DNA from: an uncultured Alphaproteobacteria bacterium
GTDB taxonomy: Bacteria; Pseudomonadota; Alphaproteobacteria; Sphingomonadales; SMXR01
NCBI GenBank assembly: GCA_937126915.1
Contig: CAKZLM010000030.1
Span: forward strand, 1 to 50,134
Direction of reading: 5' to 3'
DNA: 50,134 bases
This document shows, in pieces, positions 8,211-16,480 of this stretch. Both the position numbers and the translations under genes were made by a program. Numbering within the stretch: the stretch's first letter is position 1; every line of letters begins with the position of its first letter. Under the pieces are notes generated by a model. It was given only the letters and a program-made list of their open reading frames with translations, had not been told where the DNA came from and did no database searches.

Positions 8211-8690
8211 CTAGTTGCTCAGTTGTTCTTTCATGGCGCGCTTTAGAATGCGGTCGGCATCAGCAACATCATTTTCAGAGACATTCTTTGTGGCCAGATA
8301 GGCACTCGCAAAGTTTAGTGGTGTTGTTAAATCAGCGCCCGCTGGTTTTTGACCCAAAATCGCTTTTTCAATCATCTCAATTTGCTGTTTTTCAGCGGCC
8401 AACTCTTGTTTCATCGCATCGGCATAGGCTTGACCACGACCTTCCTTTTCAAACACCTCGCGGCGTTTTGCGCGAAGGGGAATAACCTTGTCGGTTTGCC
8501 ATTGGGCCGCGGGGGCCACTATATCTGTAAGATCAGCAAAATCGCCCTCAAAAAGGCCGCCATTTTCAACCCAATGCATGGCTAAAAACATCGGCACATC
8601 GACACCATGAATATTCTGCAATTTCAGGCACAAAGCCTTGACATCATCATCCCGATAAACAGCGCCGCAAAAGTCCCATAAATTCTTCAT
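8211..8690 (-). CDS. TIGR02444 / DUF2390 family protein of unknown function
   Basis: This 159-residue cytoplasmic protein matches the conserved hypothetical family TIGR02444. It opens with LWDFCGAVYRDDDVKALCLKLQ, continues with a Met-Phe-Leu-Ala-Met-His-Trp motif and a central ATPAxxW-like helix region, and is mostly helical. I chose the ATG at 8690; the frame also allows TTG at 8699. No enzyme motif is visible and the biochemical role is not known. It is the convergent neighbour of ubiX. Confidence 0.75.
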   Translation of the reverse strand: MKNLWDFCGAVYRDDDVKALCLKLQNIHGVDVPMFLAMHWVENGGLFEGDFADLTDIVAPAAQWQTDKVIPLRAKRREVFEKEGRGQAYADAMKQELAAEKQQIEMIEKAILGQKPAGADLTTPLNFASAYLATKNVSENDVADADRILKRAMKEQLSN

Positions 8691-8797
8691 AATAGACAAT
8701 ACCCTATCTGGTTTTATTGATTAAATTATGTTATATTCGGCCTATAGCATATTGCAATAGGGATTGCAGGCAATAATCTGTGGTTGGGGTCACATTT

Positions 8798-8995
8798 ATG
8801 GATGAAGAAGAATTACATGCGCGCCTTTTGGACATGCGCCAAGAGCACCGTGACCTTGATGAAGCCATTTCAGCCCTAAGCACCAGACAACCACAAGATC
8901 AACTGCAAATTAGCCGTTTAAAAAAGCGTAAACTGTATTTGAAAGATCAAATAGCCACGCTGGCAAGCCACCTGACGCCAGACATTATTGCCTAA
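8798..8995 (+). CDS. DUF465 (YdcH-like) small protein, 65 aa
   Basis: MDEEELHARLLDMRQEHRDL followed by LQISRLKKRKLYLKDQI is the two-helix DUF465 signature. The start was set at the ATG (8798) with GGGG eight bases upstream; GTG at 8780 in the same frame would add six residues unlike the family. The end, LTPDIIA, is typical of the alphaproteobacterial subgroup. A 10-base palindrome (TATTGCAATA, 8750-8759) lies in its upstream region. Function unknown; it is the second copy of the family within 1.5 kb. Confidence 0.85.
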   Translation: MDEEELHARLLDMRQEHRDLDEAISALSTRQPQDQLQISRLKKRKLYLKDQIATLASHLTPDIIA

Positions 8996-9115
8996 GCCAG
9001 CTATAATGCTGAAAGCTCTTTTTGAACTGGCAAGGCACCGTGAAAGAGTGGCAAAAGCCAGTTTTACTAAGATGAAAGATTAGGTGATAAGAAAATTATA
9101 GCCCCCCGCTAATCA

Positions 9116-9925
9116 CTAGCGGATATCTTCTGCTTTTTTCATGGTACGTTTGTTTTCGTACATTTTTTTATCAGCCTCAGCCAATGTCTCGTCAACCTCA
9201 CGGTTTTTATCAAAAGACACTACACCATAAGCTACCTGAACAGGAATTTCATGGCCTTCATAAATAGCTTTTGAACTGGTTATATGATCAATCAAAGACT
9301 GGGCTTTTACCGCAGCATCTTTTTCAGATGTTTGTGCTAAGATAACGCCAAATTCATCGCCACCTAAACGCCCGACCGTATCAAGATCACGAACATTTTC
9401 TAATAATTTATGAGCGACATGTTCTAAGACCACGTCACCAGCGCCATGCCCTAATTCATCATTAACGTGTTTCATATTGTTAACATCAATGAAAATTAAA
9501 CTAGACGCAGCATCATAACGGTCGGCAAAACTAATCATTTTTGACATTTCACGGACAAAAGAACGGCGATTTGCCACGGGCAACATATCGTCTTCATCGG
9601 CTAATTTTTCCATCCGCTGCAAGCGGCGTTGGGCATCTTGTAAATCTTTTCTCAGATGATCCACTTCCTCCATCAAATTCATGATGGCATCACGGACCTT
9701 AACGGTCATTTCTTCGGGTGGGATACCCATAATGGATGTGGTATCTTGAATTGACCTAACAGGACTGACAGAAACAGTAGAACCAACTCCCGTTGCAGCA
9801 GACGCGCCTGAAACACCATCAACCGCGCTAGCAGCACTAGTTTTTGATGTTTTCTTAGTCTTTTTAACAGGCGCTGATCGCACCGGACGTTGTATGCCTC
9901 TACTAGGGCCTACGCGCATAGTCAT
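9116..9925 (-). CDS. Soluble GGDEF diguanylate cyclase
   Basis: This 269-residue protein should make cyclic di-GMP from two GTP. The first 60 residues are low-complexity (Ser/Ala/Val/Lys). A coiled-coil segment (about 75-110) then precedes a GGDEF domain (about 110-265). The catalytic motif GGDEF is intact, and RDLD sits five residues before it, which matches the inhibitory I-site. The usual DxLTGLxNRR start is DMLPVANRR here. There is no signal peptide, membrane segment, sensor domain or EAL domain, so activity may depend on oligomerisation through the coiled coil. Confidence 0.92.
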   Translation of the reverse strand: MTMRVGPSRGIQRPVRSAPVKKTKKTSKTSAASAVDGVSGASAATGVGSTVSVSPVRSIQDTTSIMGIPPEEMTVKVRDAIMNLMEEVDHLRKDLQDAQRRLQRMEKLADEDDMLPVANRRSFVREMSKMISFADRYDAASSLIFIDVNNMKHVNDELGHGAGDVVLEHVAHKLLENVRDLDTVGRLGGDEFGVILAQTSEKDAAVKAQSLIDHITSSKAIYEGHEIPVQVAYGVVSFDKNREVDETLAEADKKMYENKRTMKKAEDIR

Positions 9926-10077
9926 ATCCTCTGTTGTCTGCGCTCACCATACAGCAACGCAATAAGTTCACAAGTCTTTAGACCATTAAACCATGCATTT
10001 TTTTCAATTACATGACAAAAATATCGCATTTTTTATAAAAAACCCCAAAAATCGCATAAATACTATAGAAACAATAC

Positions 10078-10105
10078 TTGCAGGAAAAAGTACGAGCTTT
10101 ATAAT
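10078..10105 (+). promoter_or_regulatory. Probable sigma-70 promoter of purEK
   Basis: TTGCAG (10078-10083), a 16-base spacer and a consensus TATAAT (10100-10105) lie 65 bases before the purE start. No other candidate in the gap fits as well. Confidence 0.5.
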
Positions 10106-10169
10106 CGCCGCTCGATTAAGCCTAAACATTAACCAAGTATAAAAACCAGTATAAAACAAAGGATTATGC

Positions 10170-10664
10170 ATGGCCGACCAAAATCCACTTGTAGGCGTTA
10201 TTATGGGTAGCCAGTCCGACTGGCCAACAATGCAACATGCCACCGATATGCTTGAAGAGCTTGGCGTGCCTTATGAAGCAAAAATTGTTTCAGCGCATCG
10301 CACCCCAGACAGATTATATTCTTATGCGACATCTGCCAAAGAGCGTGGGTTAAAATGCATCATAGCTGGCGCTGGCGGTGCCGCACACCTGCCCGGCATG
10401 GCTGCTGCCATGACCCCTCTTCCTGTTTTTGGTGTTCCTGTGCAATCTAGCATGCTGTCAGGCAAAGACAGCTTGCTGTCCATCGTCCAAATGCCAGGTG
10501 GTGTTCCTGTGGGAACCCTTGCTATTGGTAAGGCTGGCGCTAAAAATGCTGGTATTCTGGCAGCATCTGTCATTGCCTTAATGGATGACACTGTGGCTGC
10601 AAAACTTGATGATTTTAGAGCACGTCAAACCGCCAGCATCGTCGAAGATGTGGTTCGCGACTAA
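10170..10664 (+). CDS. purE: N5-carboxyaminoimidazole ribonucleotide mutase
   Basis: This 164-residue class I PurE converts N5-CAIR to CAIR in de novo purine synthesis. The signature is plain: [14 protein letters not shown] at residues 8-21, [13 protein letters not shown] near 41-53 (catalytic His) and [16 protein letters not shown] lies seven bases before the ATG. purK follows after 37 bases, as expected because PurK makes the substrate. A probable promoter lies in the 244-base gap upstream. Length is normal. Confidence 0.97.
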   Translation: MADQNPLVGVIMGSQSDWPTMQHATDMLEELGVPYEAKIVSAHRTPDRLYSYATSAKERGLKCIIAGAGGAAHLPGMAAAMTPLPVFGVPVQSSMLSGKDSLLSIVQMPGGVPVGTLAIGKAGAKNAGILAASVIALMDDTVAAKLDDFRARQTASIVEDVVRD

Positions 10665-10701
10665 GCTATACTCACGTATCATCTGAGAGGAAAGATGACC
10701 C

Positions 10702-11775
10702 ATGTCAGTGATTGAACCAGGACAAACTGTAGGAATTTTGGGTGGCGGCCAGTTGGGCCGCATGATGGCCATGGCGGCGGCCCGCCTTGGCATCAAATGC
10801 TTCATCTATGCCCCCAAAGGCGACAATCCCGCAACGCAAGTATGCGATGGCTATATTGAGGCGGATTATGACGATGTTTCAGCCCTTGAAGAATTTGCCA
10901 GCAAAGTAGATGTCATCACCTTTGAATTTGAAAATATCCCTGCCAAAACTGCCGAGGTTTTAGCCGCCAAAAAGCTTCTTTACCCACAATGGCGTGCCTT
11001 AGCCTTAACGCAGGATCGCTTGGTGGAAAAAGACTTTATCAACACTGTTGGTGCCCCAACCGCGCCATACCATAATGTTGAAAGTTTGGCTGATTTAAAA
11101 ACCGCCGTTGAGAAAATTGGCTTGCCAGCAGTTCTTAAAACCCGACGCTTTGGCTATGATGGTAAGGGCCAAGCCACGATCAAATCAGACGCTGATATTG
11201 AAGATGCTTGGGCCGCGATGAATGATCAACCGTCCATCCTTGAGGGCTTTATTGACTTTGACCTAGAAACATCGGTGGTCATTGCCCGTAGCGCCACAGG
11301 TGAAGCCCGTGCGTGGCCCATGTCACAAAACATACACCGTAACCATATTTTAGATGAAACCATCATCCCTGCTCCCATCACAGATGAGACTCAAGTCGCA
11401 GCACGTGATATTGCCTCACGCCTTGTATCTGAGTTAGAATATGTTGGTGTTTTGGCGGTGGAATTATTTGTCAAAGCCGATGGCAGCTTAATTGTCAATG
11501 AAATTGCTCCTCGTGTGCATAATTCTGGACACTGGACCTTAGACGGCGCGGTTACTAGCCAATTTGAACAACATATCCGTGCTGTGTGTTCGCTGCCTTT
11601 AGGCGACACTAGCCCAGTAGGACCTAGGGTGATCATGAAAAACCTTATCGGTTTTGATGCTGATCAATGGCATGAAATTTTAAATGACCCCACCGCCCAT
11701 CTGCATTTATATGGTAAAACCAGCACCCGTGAAGGCCGCAAAATGGGCCATGTAACGTGGGTGAAGCACGACTAA
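10702..11775 (+). CDS. purK: 5-(carboxyamino)imidazole ribonucleotide synthase
   Basis: This 357-residue ATP-grasp enzyme carboxylates AIR with bicarbonate and ATP to N5-CAIR, the PurE substrate. The N-terminal GILGGGQLGRMMAMAAARLG (residues 11-30) is the PurK hallmark. VLKTRRFGYDGKGQ marks the ATP-grasp phosphate loop, and NEIAPRVHNSGHWT the C-terminal active site. AGAGGAAAG precedes the start. It is co-transcribed with purE. The dipeptidase gene follows after 32 bases and may share the transcript. Confidence 0.97.
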   Translation: MSVIEPGQTVGILGGGQLGRMMAMAAARLGIKCFIYAPKGDNPATQVCDGYIEADYDDVSALEEFASKVDVITFEFENIPAKTAEVLAAKKLLYPQWRALALTQDRLVEKDFINTVGAPTAPYHNVESLADLKTAVEKIGLPAVLKTRRFGYDGKGQATIKSDADIEDAWAAMNDQPSILEGFIDFDLETSVVIARSATGEARAWPMSQNIHRNHILDETIIPAPITDETQVAARDIASRLVSELEYVGVLAVELFVKADGSLIVNEIAPRVHNSGHWTLDGAVTSQFEQHIRAVCSLPLGDTSPVGPRVIMKNLIGFDADQWHEILNDPTAHLHLYGKTSTREGRKMGHVTWVKHD

Positions 11776-11807
11776 AGATCAGCAATGACAGGCCTTGAGG
11801 GAGAAAG

Positions 11808-12533
11808 ATGATGATAAAGCAGTTTGTTAAAAGCCTATCAGCCTTTCTCTTCATTGTCTTTTCCGTAGTGATGCATGTTTCTCATTCAAACGCGCAAGAC
11901 TTTAAAACCAGCGAAAGCCGCGCAGGCTTTGTTAAGATTAAAGATGCCATCGCTGACATACAAACAGATGTGCGTTATTTCGGTGAAGATAATTTTATGG
12001 GTGTTCGGGTGACTGGATACCGCGCACCGATCATTTACATCACCAAACAAGCAGCACAAGCTTTAAAAAAAGTTCAAGACGAACTGCGCCCAATGGGCCT
12101 AAGCCTGAAAGTTTTTGATGCTTACCGCCCGCAGCGTGCGGTTGATCATTTTGCACGCTGGGCTTTAGACTTGGAAGACACCAAAACCAAAGCCAAATAT
12201 TATCCCAATACCTCTAAAAACCGGCTATTTAAAGATGGTTATATTGCCAGACAATCAGGCCATACCCGCGGCTCAACAATAGACCTGACCATTGTTAGTC
12301 ACAATGATGACGGCACCAACACAGAGCTGGATATGGGAACAGGGTGGGATTTACTGGGCAAGCGATCCCATATTGATGCCGAAGGTATGACAGGCCAACA
12401 ACGCGCCAATCGCCTGCTGTTGCGCACCTTGATGATGGAACATGGTTTTCGCCCTTATGATAAAGAATGGTGGCATTTCACCCTTGAGGATGAACCTTTC
12501 CCCAACACCTATTTTGATTTTTTGGTGCAATAA
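11808..12533 (+). CDS. Periplasmic D-Ala-D-Ala dipeptidase, VanX/DdpX family
   Basis: This zinc peptidase (MEROPS M15D) cleaves D-Ala-D-Ala. It has a signal peptide (Asn-Ala-Gln near residue 30). The VanX residues line up: Arg107 in DAYRPQRAV, His152 and Asp159 in SGHTRGSTIDL, then Glu220 and His223 in KEWWHF, with the family's spacings of 7 and 3. GGGAG stands five bases before the ATG. With export to the periplasm, recycling of wall-derived D-Ala-D-Ala is a more likely role than glycopeptide resistance, as no vanHA or vanRS-like genes are near. It directly follows purK. Confidence 0.87.
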   Translation: MMIKQFVKSLSAFLFIVFSVVMHVSHSNAQDFKTSESRAGFVKIKDAIADIQTDVRYFGEDNFMGVRVTGYRAPIIYITKQAAQALKKVQDELRPMGLSLKVFDAYRPQRAVDHFARWALDLEDTKTKAKYYPNTSKNRLFKDGYIARQSGHTRGSTIDLTIVSHNDDGTNTELDMGTGWDLLGKRSHIDAEGMTGQQRANRLLLRTLMMEHGFRPYDKEWWHFTLEDEPFPNTYFDFLVQ

Positions 12534-12537
12534 TCGC

Positions 12538-12999
12538 TTAACGAGTTTTAGGCTTGTCTGATTTGCGTAATTCCACATAACCCTGATCAAAAAATCGTCT
12601 GATTAGCCCGTCTTCTTTTAAAATTGCATCTTTAAAAAGATATAATTGATCAAGATGATCTGACTTTAACGCGGCTTCACGACCATGTTTTACACCGGGA
12701 AAGTCAATCTGATCCCACACATCACCATCCCAATCTGCAAAGCGCATATGATGTTCATCTTGATCCATCCAAACATCCAGCAAAAAGGTTTGACGGTGTA
12801 GGTCAGATGCACCCTCATCCCAGCTTCCAGTGGTCAGGGCAATATGCACACCCTTTTCATGATGACCATTGGTGAAGGTGGCAATATAGGCTGCTACAGG
12901 GGCGTTTTCTTCAAAAACATAGCGGGTTAGAAAAAAGCGTGCTTGCTGGCAACAAGCACATTCCCCCAGTGATATAGCCCCATCTCTAATTTCCAGCAT
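12538..12999 (-). CDS. Hypothetical protein with N-terminal CACC cluster, 153 aa
   Basis: I do not recognise the family. The protein is acidic, soluble and tryptophan/His-rich, with no signal peptide or membrane segment. Cysteines are clustered at residues 14-17 (CACC), which could bind metal or form a redox pair. AAAGG lies before the ATG. It starts 15 bases after coq9 on the same strand, so the two are probably co-transcribed. That suggests, but does not show, a link to ubiquinone metabolism. It converges with the dipeptidase gene with a 4-base gap. Confidence 0.7.
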   Translation of the reverse strand: MLEIRDGAISLGECACCQQARFFLTRYVFEENAPVAAYIATFTNGHHEKGVHIALTTGSWDEGASDLHRQTFLLDVWMDQDEHHMRFADWDGDVWDQIDFPGVKHGREAALKSDHLDQLYLFKDAILKEDGLIRRFFDQGYVELRKSDKPKTR

Positions 13000-13014
13000 A
13001 TATATCCTTTGGCC

Positions 13015-13698
13015 TTATTTTGTTTCAGGCTCTTTGCCGCGCTTCCACGCTCCCATGCGCTCAGCCAAATGGTGCAGATCAAACTTCTCTGCTGCTTTGT
13101 GCATTTTGGCTTTGACCTTTTCAAACTGCATCACATTGTCAATGCGGCGGTCCAAAAACGCCCATGTTTCGGCATGGCCTTCACTGTCGTCATCCAACCA
13201 AATAAGCAGGGTTGAGGAATATACACCCGATAAGATAGCGCGCTTGGTATAATGATTATAATCAGTGGCGCGGTCCCCTGCCCAATGCCACATCACATCA
13301 GACGTGGTCCACAATGACTTTGTTGCAAAGGCAACATTTTGTGGTAATGCCAACCATGTTAGCGTGCGGCGCACTGCTTCTTTATGATCAGCATTCAATT
13401 GCATGCGTGCCTTAATGGCGGCAATAATTTTTTCGCGAATTTTCATTGAACCCGCATCATATTGTTCCAAAATATCAAGCATTTTTGCATCATGACTGCG
13501 GAACCAATAGTTTATCACATCTTGGCTACCCTTTGGAAAAGCCAGCTTGATATATTCAACATCAACCGCCAGCTCATTAGCGCCAGATTGAAGAACCTTA
13601 TCGCCCCAGCCATCAAAGGCTACGTGACCCAAAACGCATTCTAAAATAGCATCGCGGTTTTCATCAGGGGTATTGTTTATGTGATCAAATGTGCTCAT
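13015..13698 (-). CDS. coq9: COQ9 family protein (ubiquinone biosynthesis)
   Basis: This 227-residue protein belongs to the COQ9 family (TIGR02396, once named for being transcribed divergently from rpsU). COQ9 binds lipids and assists COQ7 in ubiquinone synthesis. The N-terminal 70 residues resemble a TetR-like helical domain. The C-terminal part carries the family's TLTWLALPQNVAFATKSLW region and a tail helix, DLHHLAERMGAW. rpsU lies divergently 299 bases away, matching the classic context. The ATG at 13698 has no clear ribosome-binding site. Confidence 0.9.
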   Translation of the reverse strand: MSTFDHINNTPDENRDAILECVLGHVAFDGWGDKVLQSGANELAVDVEYIKLAFPKGSQDVINYWFRSHDAKMLDILEQYDAGSMKIREKIIAAIKARMQLNADHKEAVRRTLTWLALPQNVAFATKSLWTTSDVMWHWAGDRATDYNHYTKRAILSGVYSSTLLIWLDDDSEGHAETWAFLDRRIDNVMQFEKVKAKMHKAAEKFDLHHLAERMGAWKRGKEPETK

Positions 13699-13818
13699 AC
13701 AATTTATCTAGCATTTATCACGACAGGGCGCAACAACAAGCCCCTTCTCACACCCTTTACTTTGTGGTATAAGATAGGGTACAGGGCCTATCTAACAATA
13801 GGTTCACCTTGGTCCGAT

Positions 13819-13869
13819 AAGTTTTCTCACTTCTTTTTCTTTCAAAAGGGAAAAGGGGAAAGAAAACTT
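13819..13869. repeat. Large imperfect hairpin in the coq9/rpsU gap
   Basis: AAGTTTTCT (13819-13827) pairs perfectly with AGAAAACTT (13861-13869). After a 3-base bulge, a pyrimidine tract (13831-13843) faces a purine tract (13848-13860) over 13 positions with one mismatch and several G-U pairs. The loop is four A. The rest of the 299-base gap holds no ORF I would call; TAGACGCG occurs twice after the hairpin. Confidence 0.55.
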
Positions 13870-13997
13870 TAGACGCGTTTTATGGCTTTTTAACTATACA
13901 TATGGCCACCTGTCTGCTATAGACGCGCTGCTCACTGACCGCAAGGGATGGAGCTTCGGACCTTTTAAAGGCCGGATAGAAAGGAGTTGATGATAGA

Positions 13998-14210
13998 ATG
14001 CAAGTATCAGTACGTGATAACAATGTAGATCAGGCTCTTCGTGCTATGAAGAAAAAACTTCAGCGGGAAGGTGTTGACCGCGAGATGAAAAGGCGCCGTT
14101 TCTATGAGAAACCATCTGAAAAGCGTGCTCGTGAACAAGCTGCAGCTGTGCGTCGTGCACGCAAGCTAGAGCGTAAGCGTCTTGAGCGTGATGGCGTTGT
14201 AATGCGTTAA
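13998..14210 (+). CDS. rpsU: Ribosomal protein bS21
   Basis: This 70-residue small-subunit protein takes part in mRNA recognition near the 16S rRNA 3' end. [20 protein letters not shown] is the alphaproteobacterial bS21 start, and the Arg/Lys-rich C-terminal helix is typical. AAGGAG lies about ten bases before the ATG. A terminator follows, so the transcript is monocistronic. The long leader (299-base gap to coq9) contains the hairpin at 13819-13869, which could influence either divergent gene. Confidence 0.95.
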   Translation: MQVSVRDNNVDQALRAMKKKLQREGVDREMKRRRFYEKPSEKRAREQAAAVRRARKLERKRLERDGVVMR

Positions 14211-14233
14211 GCTTACATCTACCATTGAATTTG

Positions 14234-14266
14234 AAAGCCGTCGCCCCATGGGTGCACGGCTTTTTT
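14234..14266 (+). terminator. Rho-independent terminator after rpsU
   Basis: AAAGCCGT (14234-14241) pairs with ACGGCTTT (14256-14263); inner GCCCC/GGTGC bases can extend the stem. Six T follow the ACGGC. Confidence 0.82.
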
Positions 14267-14372
14267 ATTGCCCACAGCACATCAGCCGGTGATTAAATCC
14301 AAGCCTCCCTAAAAAGCGTATTGATTCGCATACACGATCAGATACACTCACACCCAATAAGGGGAAAAACAT

Positions 14373-15185
14373 ATGTTCACCGATGCCATTCCATTAGCCT
14401 TGACCAACAGCGTGCTGATGCTTTTTATCGTTAGCCTTTTGTGGGTGATTAGCCGTTTGATCAAAGACCCCAGCTTTATTGACAGTTTTTGGTCTTTGGG
14501 CTTTTTGATTGTAACAGTGGTTTCTTTTTTGGTATCTGGCCAATTGATGGAACCCCAACTAACATTGCAAAAGTTATTATTGGTGATGGTGGTTCTATGG
14601 TCGTTGCGTCTAAGTGGTCACTTGTTTATTAGGTGGCGAAAAGAAGGGCTGGATAAGCGTTATGCCACGATGCTGAAACGTTGGGAAGGCAAAGAGGCCC
14701 TTTATAGCTATCTTTATATCTTCATTCTGCAGGGAGCCTTGATCATTATTATCTCTGCCCCCCTACAATGGGTGATGATTGAAACCATACCTGTTGCTTG
14801 GACACCTTTAACCATTACTGCTGTGGGCCTTTTTGCCTTTGGATTATTGTTTGAAACCATTGGCGATGCACAATTAACTGATTTTAAAGCAGACCCAGCA
14901 AACAAAGGTAAAGTGATGGACAAAGGCCTGTGGCGTTACACCCGCCACCCAAATTATTTTGGCGATGCCTGCGTTTGGTGGGGTTTTTATCTCTTATCCC
15001 TTGAAACCAGCTTTGGTGTTTACAGCTTGTTTGCACCCATCATTATGACCTTTTTATTGACCAAAGTATCAGGCGTGCCATTATTAGAGCATGGCTTGAA
15101 AAAGCATCGCCCTGACTATGCTGATTATATTAAGCGTACCAGTGGTTTTATTCCGATGCCGCCCAAGGCCAAAGAAAAAGATTAA
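14373..15185 (+). CDS. DUF1295 family integral membrane protein (steroid reductase-like)
   Basis: This 270-residue inner-membrane protein has about seven hydrophobic segments. GLWRYTRHPNYFGDACVWWGF at about residues 185-205 is the hallmark of DUF1295, related to the steroid 5-alpha-reductase C-terminal domain, which binds NADPH in characterised relatives. The substrate of DUF1295 proteins is not established. AAGGGG precedes the ATG. The next two genes follow at 26 and 32 bases, so the three form an operon ending at the terminator at 16375. Confidence 0.85.
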   Translation: MFTDAIPLALTNSVLMLFIVSLLWVISRLIKDPSFIDSFWSLGFLIVTVVSFLVSGQLMEPQLTLQKLLLVMVVLWSLRLSGHLFIRWRKEGLDKRYATMLKRWEGKEALYSYLYIFILQGALIIIISAPLQWVMIETIPVAWTPLTITAVGLFAFGLLFETIGDAQLTDFKADPANKGKVMDKGLWRYTRHPNYFGDACVWWGFYLLSLETSFGVYSLFAPIIMTFLLTKVSGVPLLEHGLKKHRPDYADYIKRTSGFIPMPPKAKEKD

Positions 15186-15211
15186 GTGCCAAACAATAGA
15201 AAGGCCCCTTT

Positions 15212-15814
15212 ATGTGGATTAAACATATCCCCTTTGAAAAAGCAAAAGACGGCCTTTTAAAATTATATCAGCGCGTAACAGGGCCTGACGAAAATGTTGA
15301 TAATATCATGTTGGCGCACAGCCTGCGGCCCCACACAATGGAGGGGCATATGGCGCTTTATAAAAGCGTCTTGCATCACTATGGCAACAGCATCCCTAAA
15401 TGGTTTCTAGAAACATTGGGCGTTTGGGTTAGCCACCTAAATGGGTGTCATTATTGTTTTGACCATCATTTCGCTGGTCTAACCCGCCTCTTGAAAGATG
15501 ACACAAAAGCCAAAAACATTAGCCGCGCCATTGCCACCAACCAACTAGCAAACGTGTTTGATGGTAAGGAATTAGCCGCCCTGCATTATGCAGCAAAACT
15601 AACCAAACACCCTGCAGATATGATCGAAAATGACATGCTGATGCTGCGAGCAGCGGGGTGGAAAGACCCTGAAATATTAGAAGTGAACCAAGTGGTTTCT
15701 TATTTTGCCTATGCCAACCGCACGGTACTGGGTTTAGGTATTTCAACTGATGGCGATGAACTTGGTTTATCGCCATCCAACAGCGATGATCCCAATGAAT
15801 GGCATCATCAATAA
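15212..15814 (+). CDS. AhpD-like, peroxidase-related protein (carboxymuconolactone decarboxylase fold)
   Basis: This 200-residue helical protein belongs to the AhpD/CMD superfamily, in the peroxidase-related subgroup (TIGR01926-like). It keeps the redox pair in NGCHYCFDHH, equivalent to AhpD's CxxC with the following His. ALHYAAKLTKHP and the C-terminal LGISTDGDELGLSPS are subgroup features. A role in peroxide or disulfide chemistry is likely by family, but the partner is unknown. AAAGG precedes the start. It is the middle gene of a three-gene operon. Confidence 0.82.
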   Translation: MWIKHIPFEKAKDGLLKLYQRVTGPDENVDNIMLAHSLRPHTMEGHMALYKSVLHHYGNSIPKWFLETLGVWVSHLNGCHYCFDHHFAGLTRLLKDDTKAKNISRAIATNQLANVFDGKELAALHYAAKLTKHPADMIENDMLMLRAAGWKDPEILEVNQVVSYFAYANRTVLGLGISTDGDELGLSPSNSDDPNEWHHQ

Positions 15815-15846
15815 AATCAACATCCAACATAAGCGAGGAAAGTAAT

Positions 15847-16335
15847 ATGAGGCAAAAACTGATGGCGGCTGTGTGCAGCATAATTTTTAGCATGACGACA
15901 ATTGTACAAGCAGAAGACTATAGCGGTAACGATGCGGAAAAAGCCGCGGCCATTGCAGTGGTGCAAAAACTATTTGATGCGATGGCAACCAGCGATGCTG
16001 AAACCGCGCAAAGCATCATTATGCCCGATGCCCGCTTTGTTGCTATCCCCAAAGCCAATGACACCGGCTTTCGTTTATCAAAAGGTGGTGATTTTGCCGC
16101 TGGCATTGCCAATTGGCCCCAAGGCATGGTGGAAAGCATGATTAATCCAAGCGCCATGGTGCGCGGCAGAATGGCTGTTGTTTGGGCACCGTTTGTGTTT
16201 CATCGCCAAGAAACCCTTAGTCATTGCGGGGTAAACACTGTGGTGCTGATTCATACTGACGGTGACTGGAAGGTTAGTGACATTACCTACACCCATGAAA
16301 CCGACGTGTGTGAGGCTATGGCGGCACAACAATAG
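15847..16335 (+). CDS. Exported NTF2-like (SnoaL-type) protein
   Basis: The protein has 162 residues with a signal peptide (MRQKLMAAVCSIIFS, Val-Gln-Ala before Glu23). The mature part looks like an NTF2/SnoaL-like cone fold: an N-terminal helix VVQKLFDAMATSDAETAQSI, then strands ending VLIHTDGDWKVSDITYTH. Such proteins may be enzymes or ligand binders; no catalytic set is clear. I chose the ATG at 15847 with GAGG upstream; a longer frame from 15799 would overlap the previous gene. It is the last gene of the operon. Confidence 0.8.
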   Translation: MRQKLMAAVCSIIFSMTTIVQAEDYSGNDAEKAAAIAVVQKLFDAMATSDAETAQSIIMPDARFVAIPKANDTGFRLSKGGDFAAGIANWPQGMVESMINPSAMVRGRMAVVWAPFVFHRQETLSHCGVNTVVLIHTDGDWKVSDITYTHETDVCEAMAAQQ

Positions 16336-16374
16336 TCCCTGCAATTTTAATAAAATACCATCTTAATTTAGATT

Positions 16375-16413
16375 AAAGCCGATTAGGGAAATCCCTTAAT
16401 CGGTTTTATTTTT
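16375..16413 (+). terminator. Rho-independent terminator after the NTF2-like gene
   Basis: AAAGCCGATTAGGG pairs with CCCTTAATCGGTTT (one bulge, one G-U) around a short A-rich loop; T-rich sequence follows. Confidence 0.85.
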
Positions 16414-16480
16414 AACCCAATTTCGGAATAAGGCAAAAACGCCATCCAATAACAACAAACAAAATGTTTGGGTTAAAAAA

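Noticed and set aside
8744-8778. Clustered ATTGC/GCAAT palindromes before the second DUF465 gene
   Set aside because: The arms are short in an A+T-rich stretch and could arise by chance; noted only in the gene entry.
10017-10061. Direct repeat of AAAAAT..CGCAT in the purE upstream gap
   Set aside because: The two copies differ in length and lie in low-complexity A/T sequence; no support for function.
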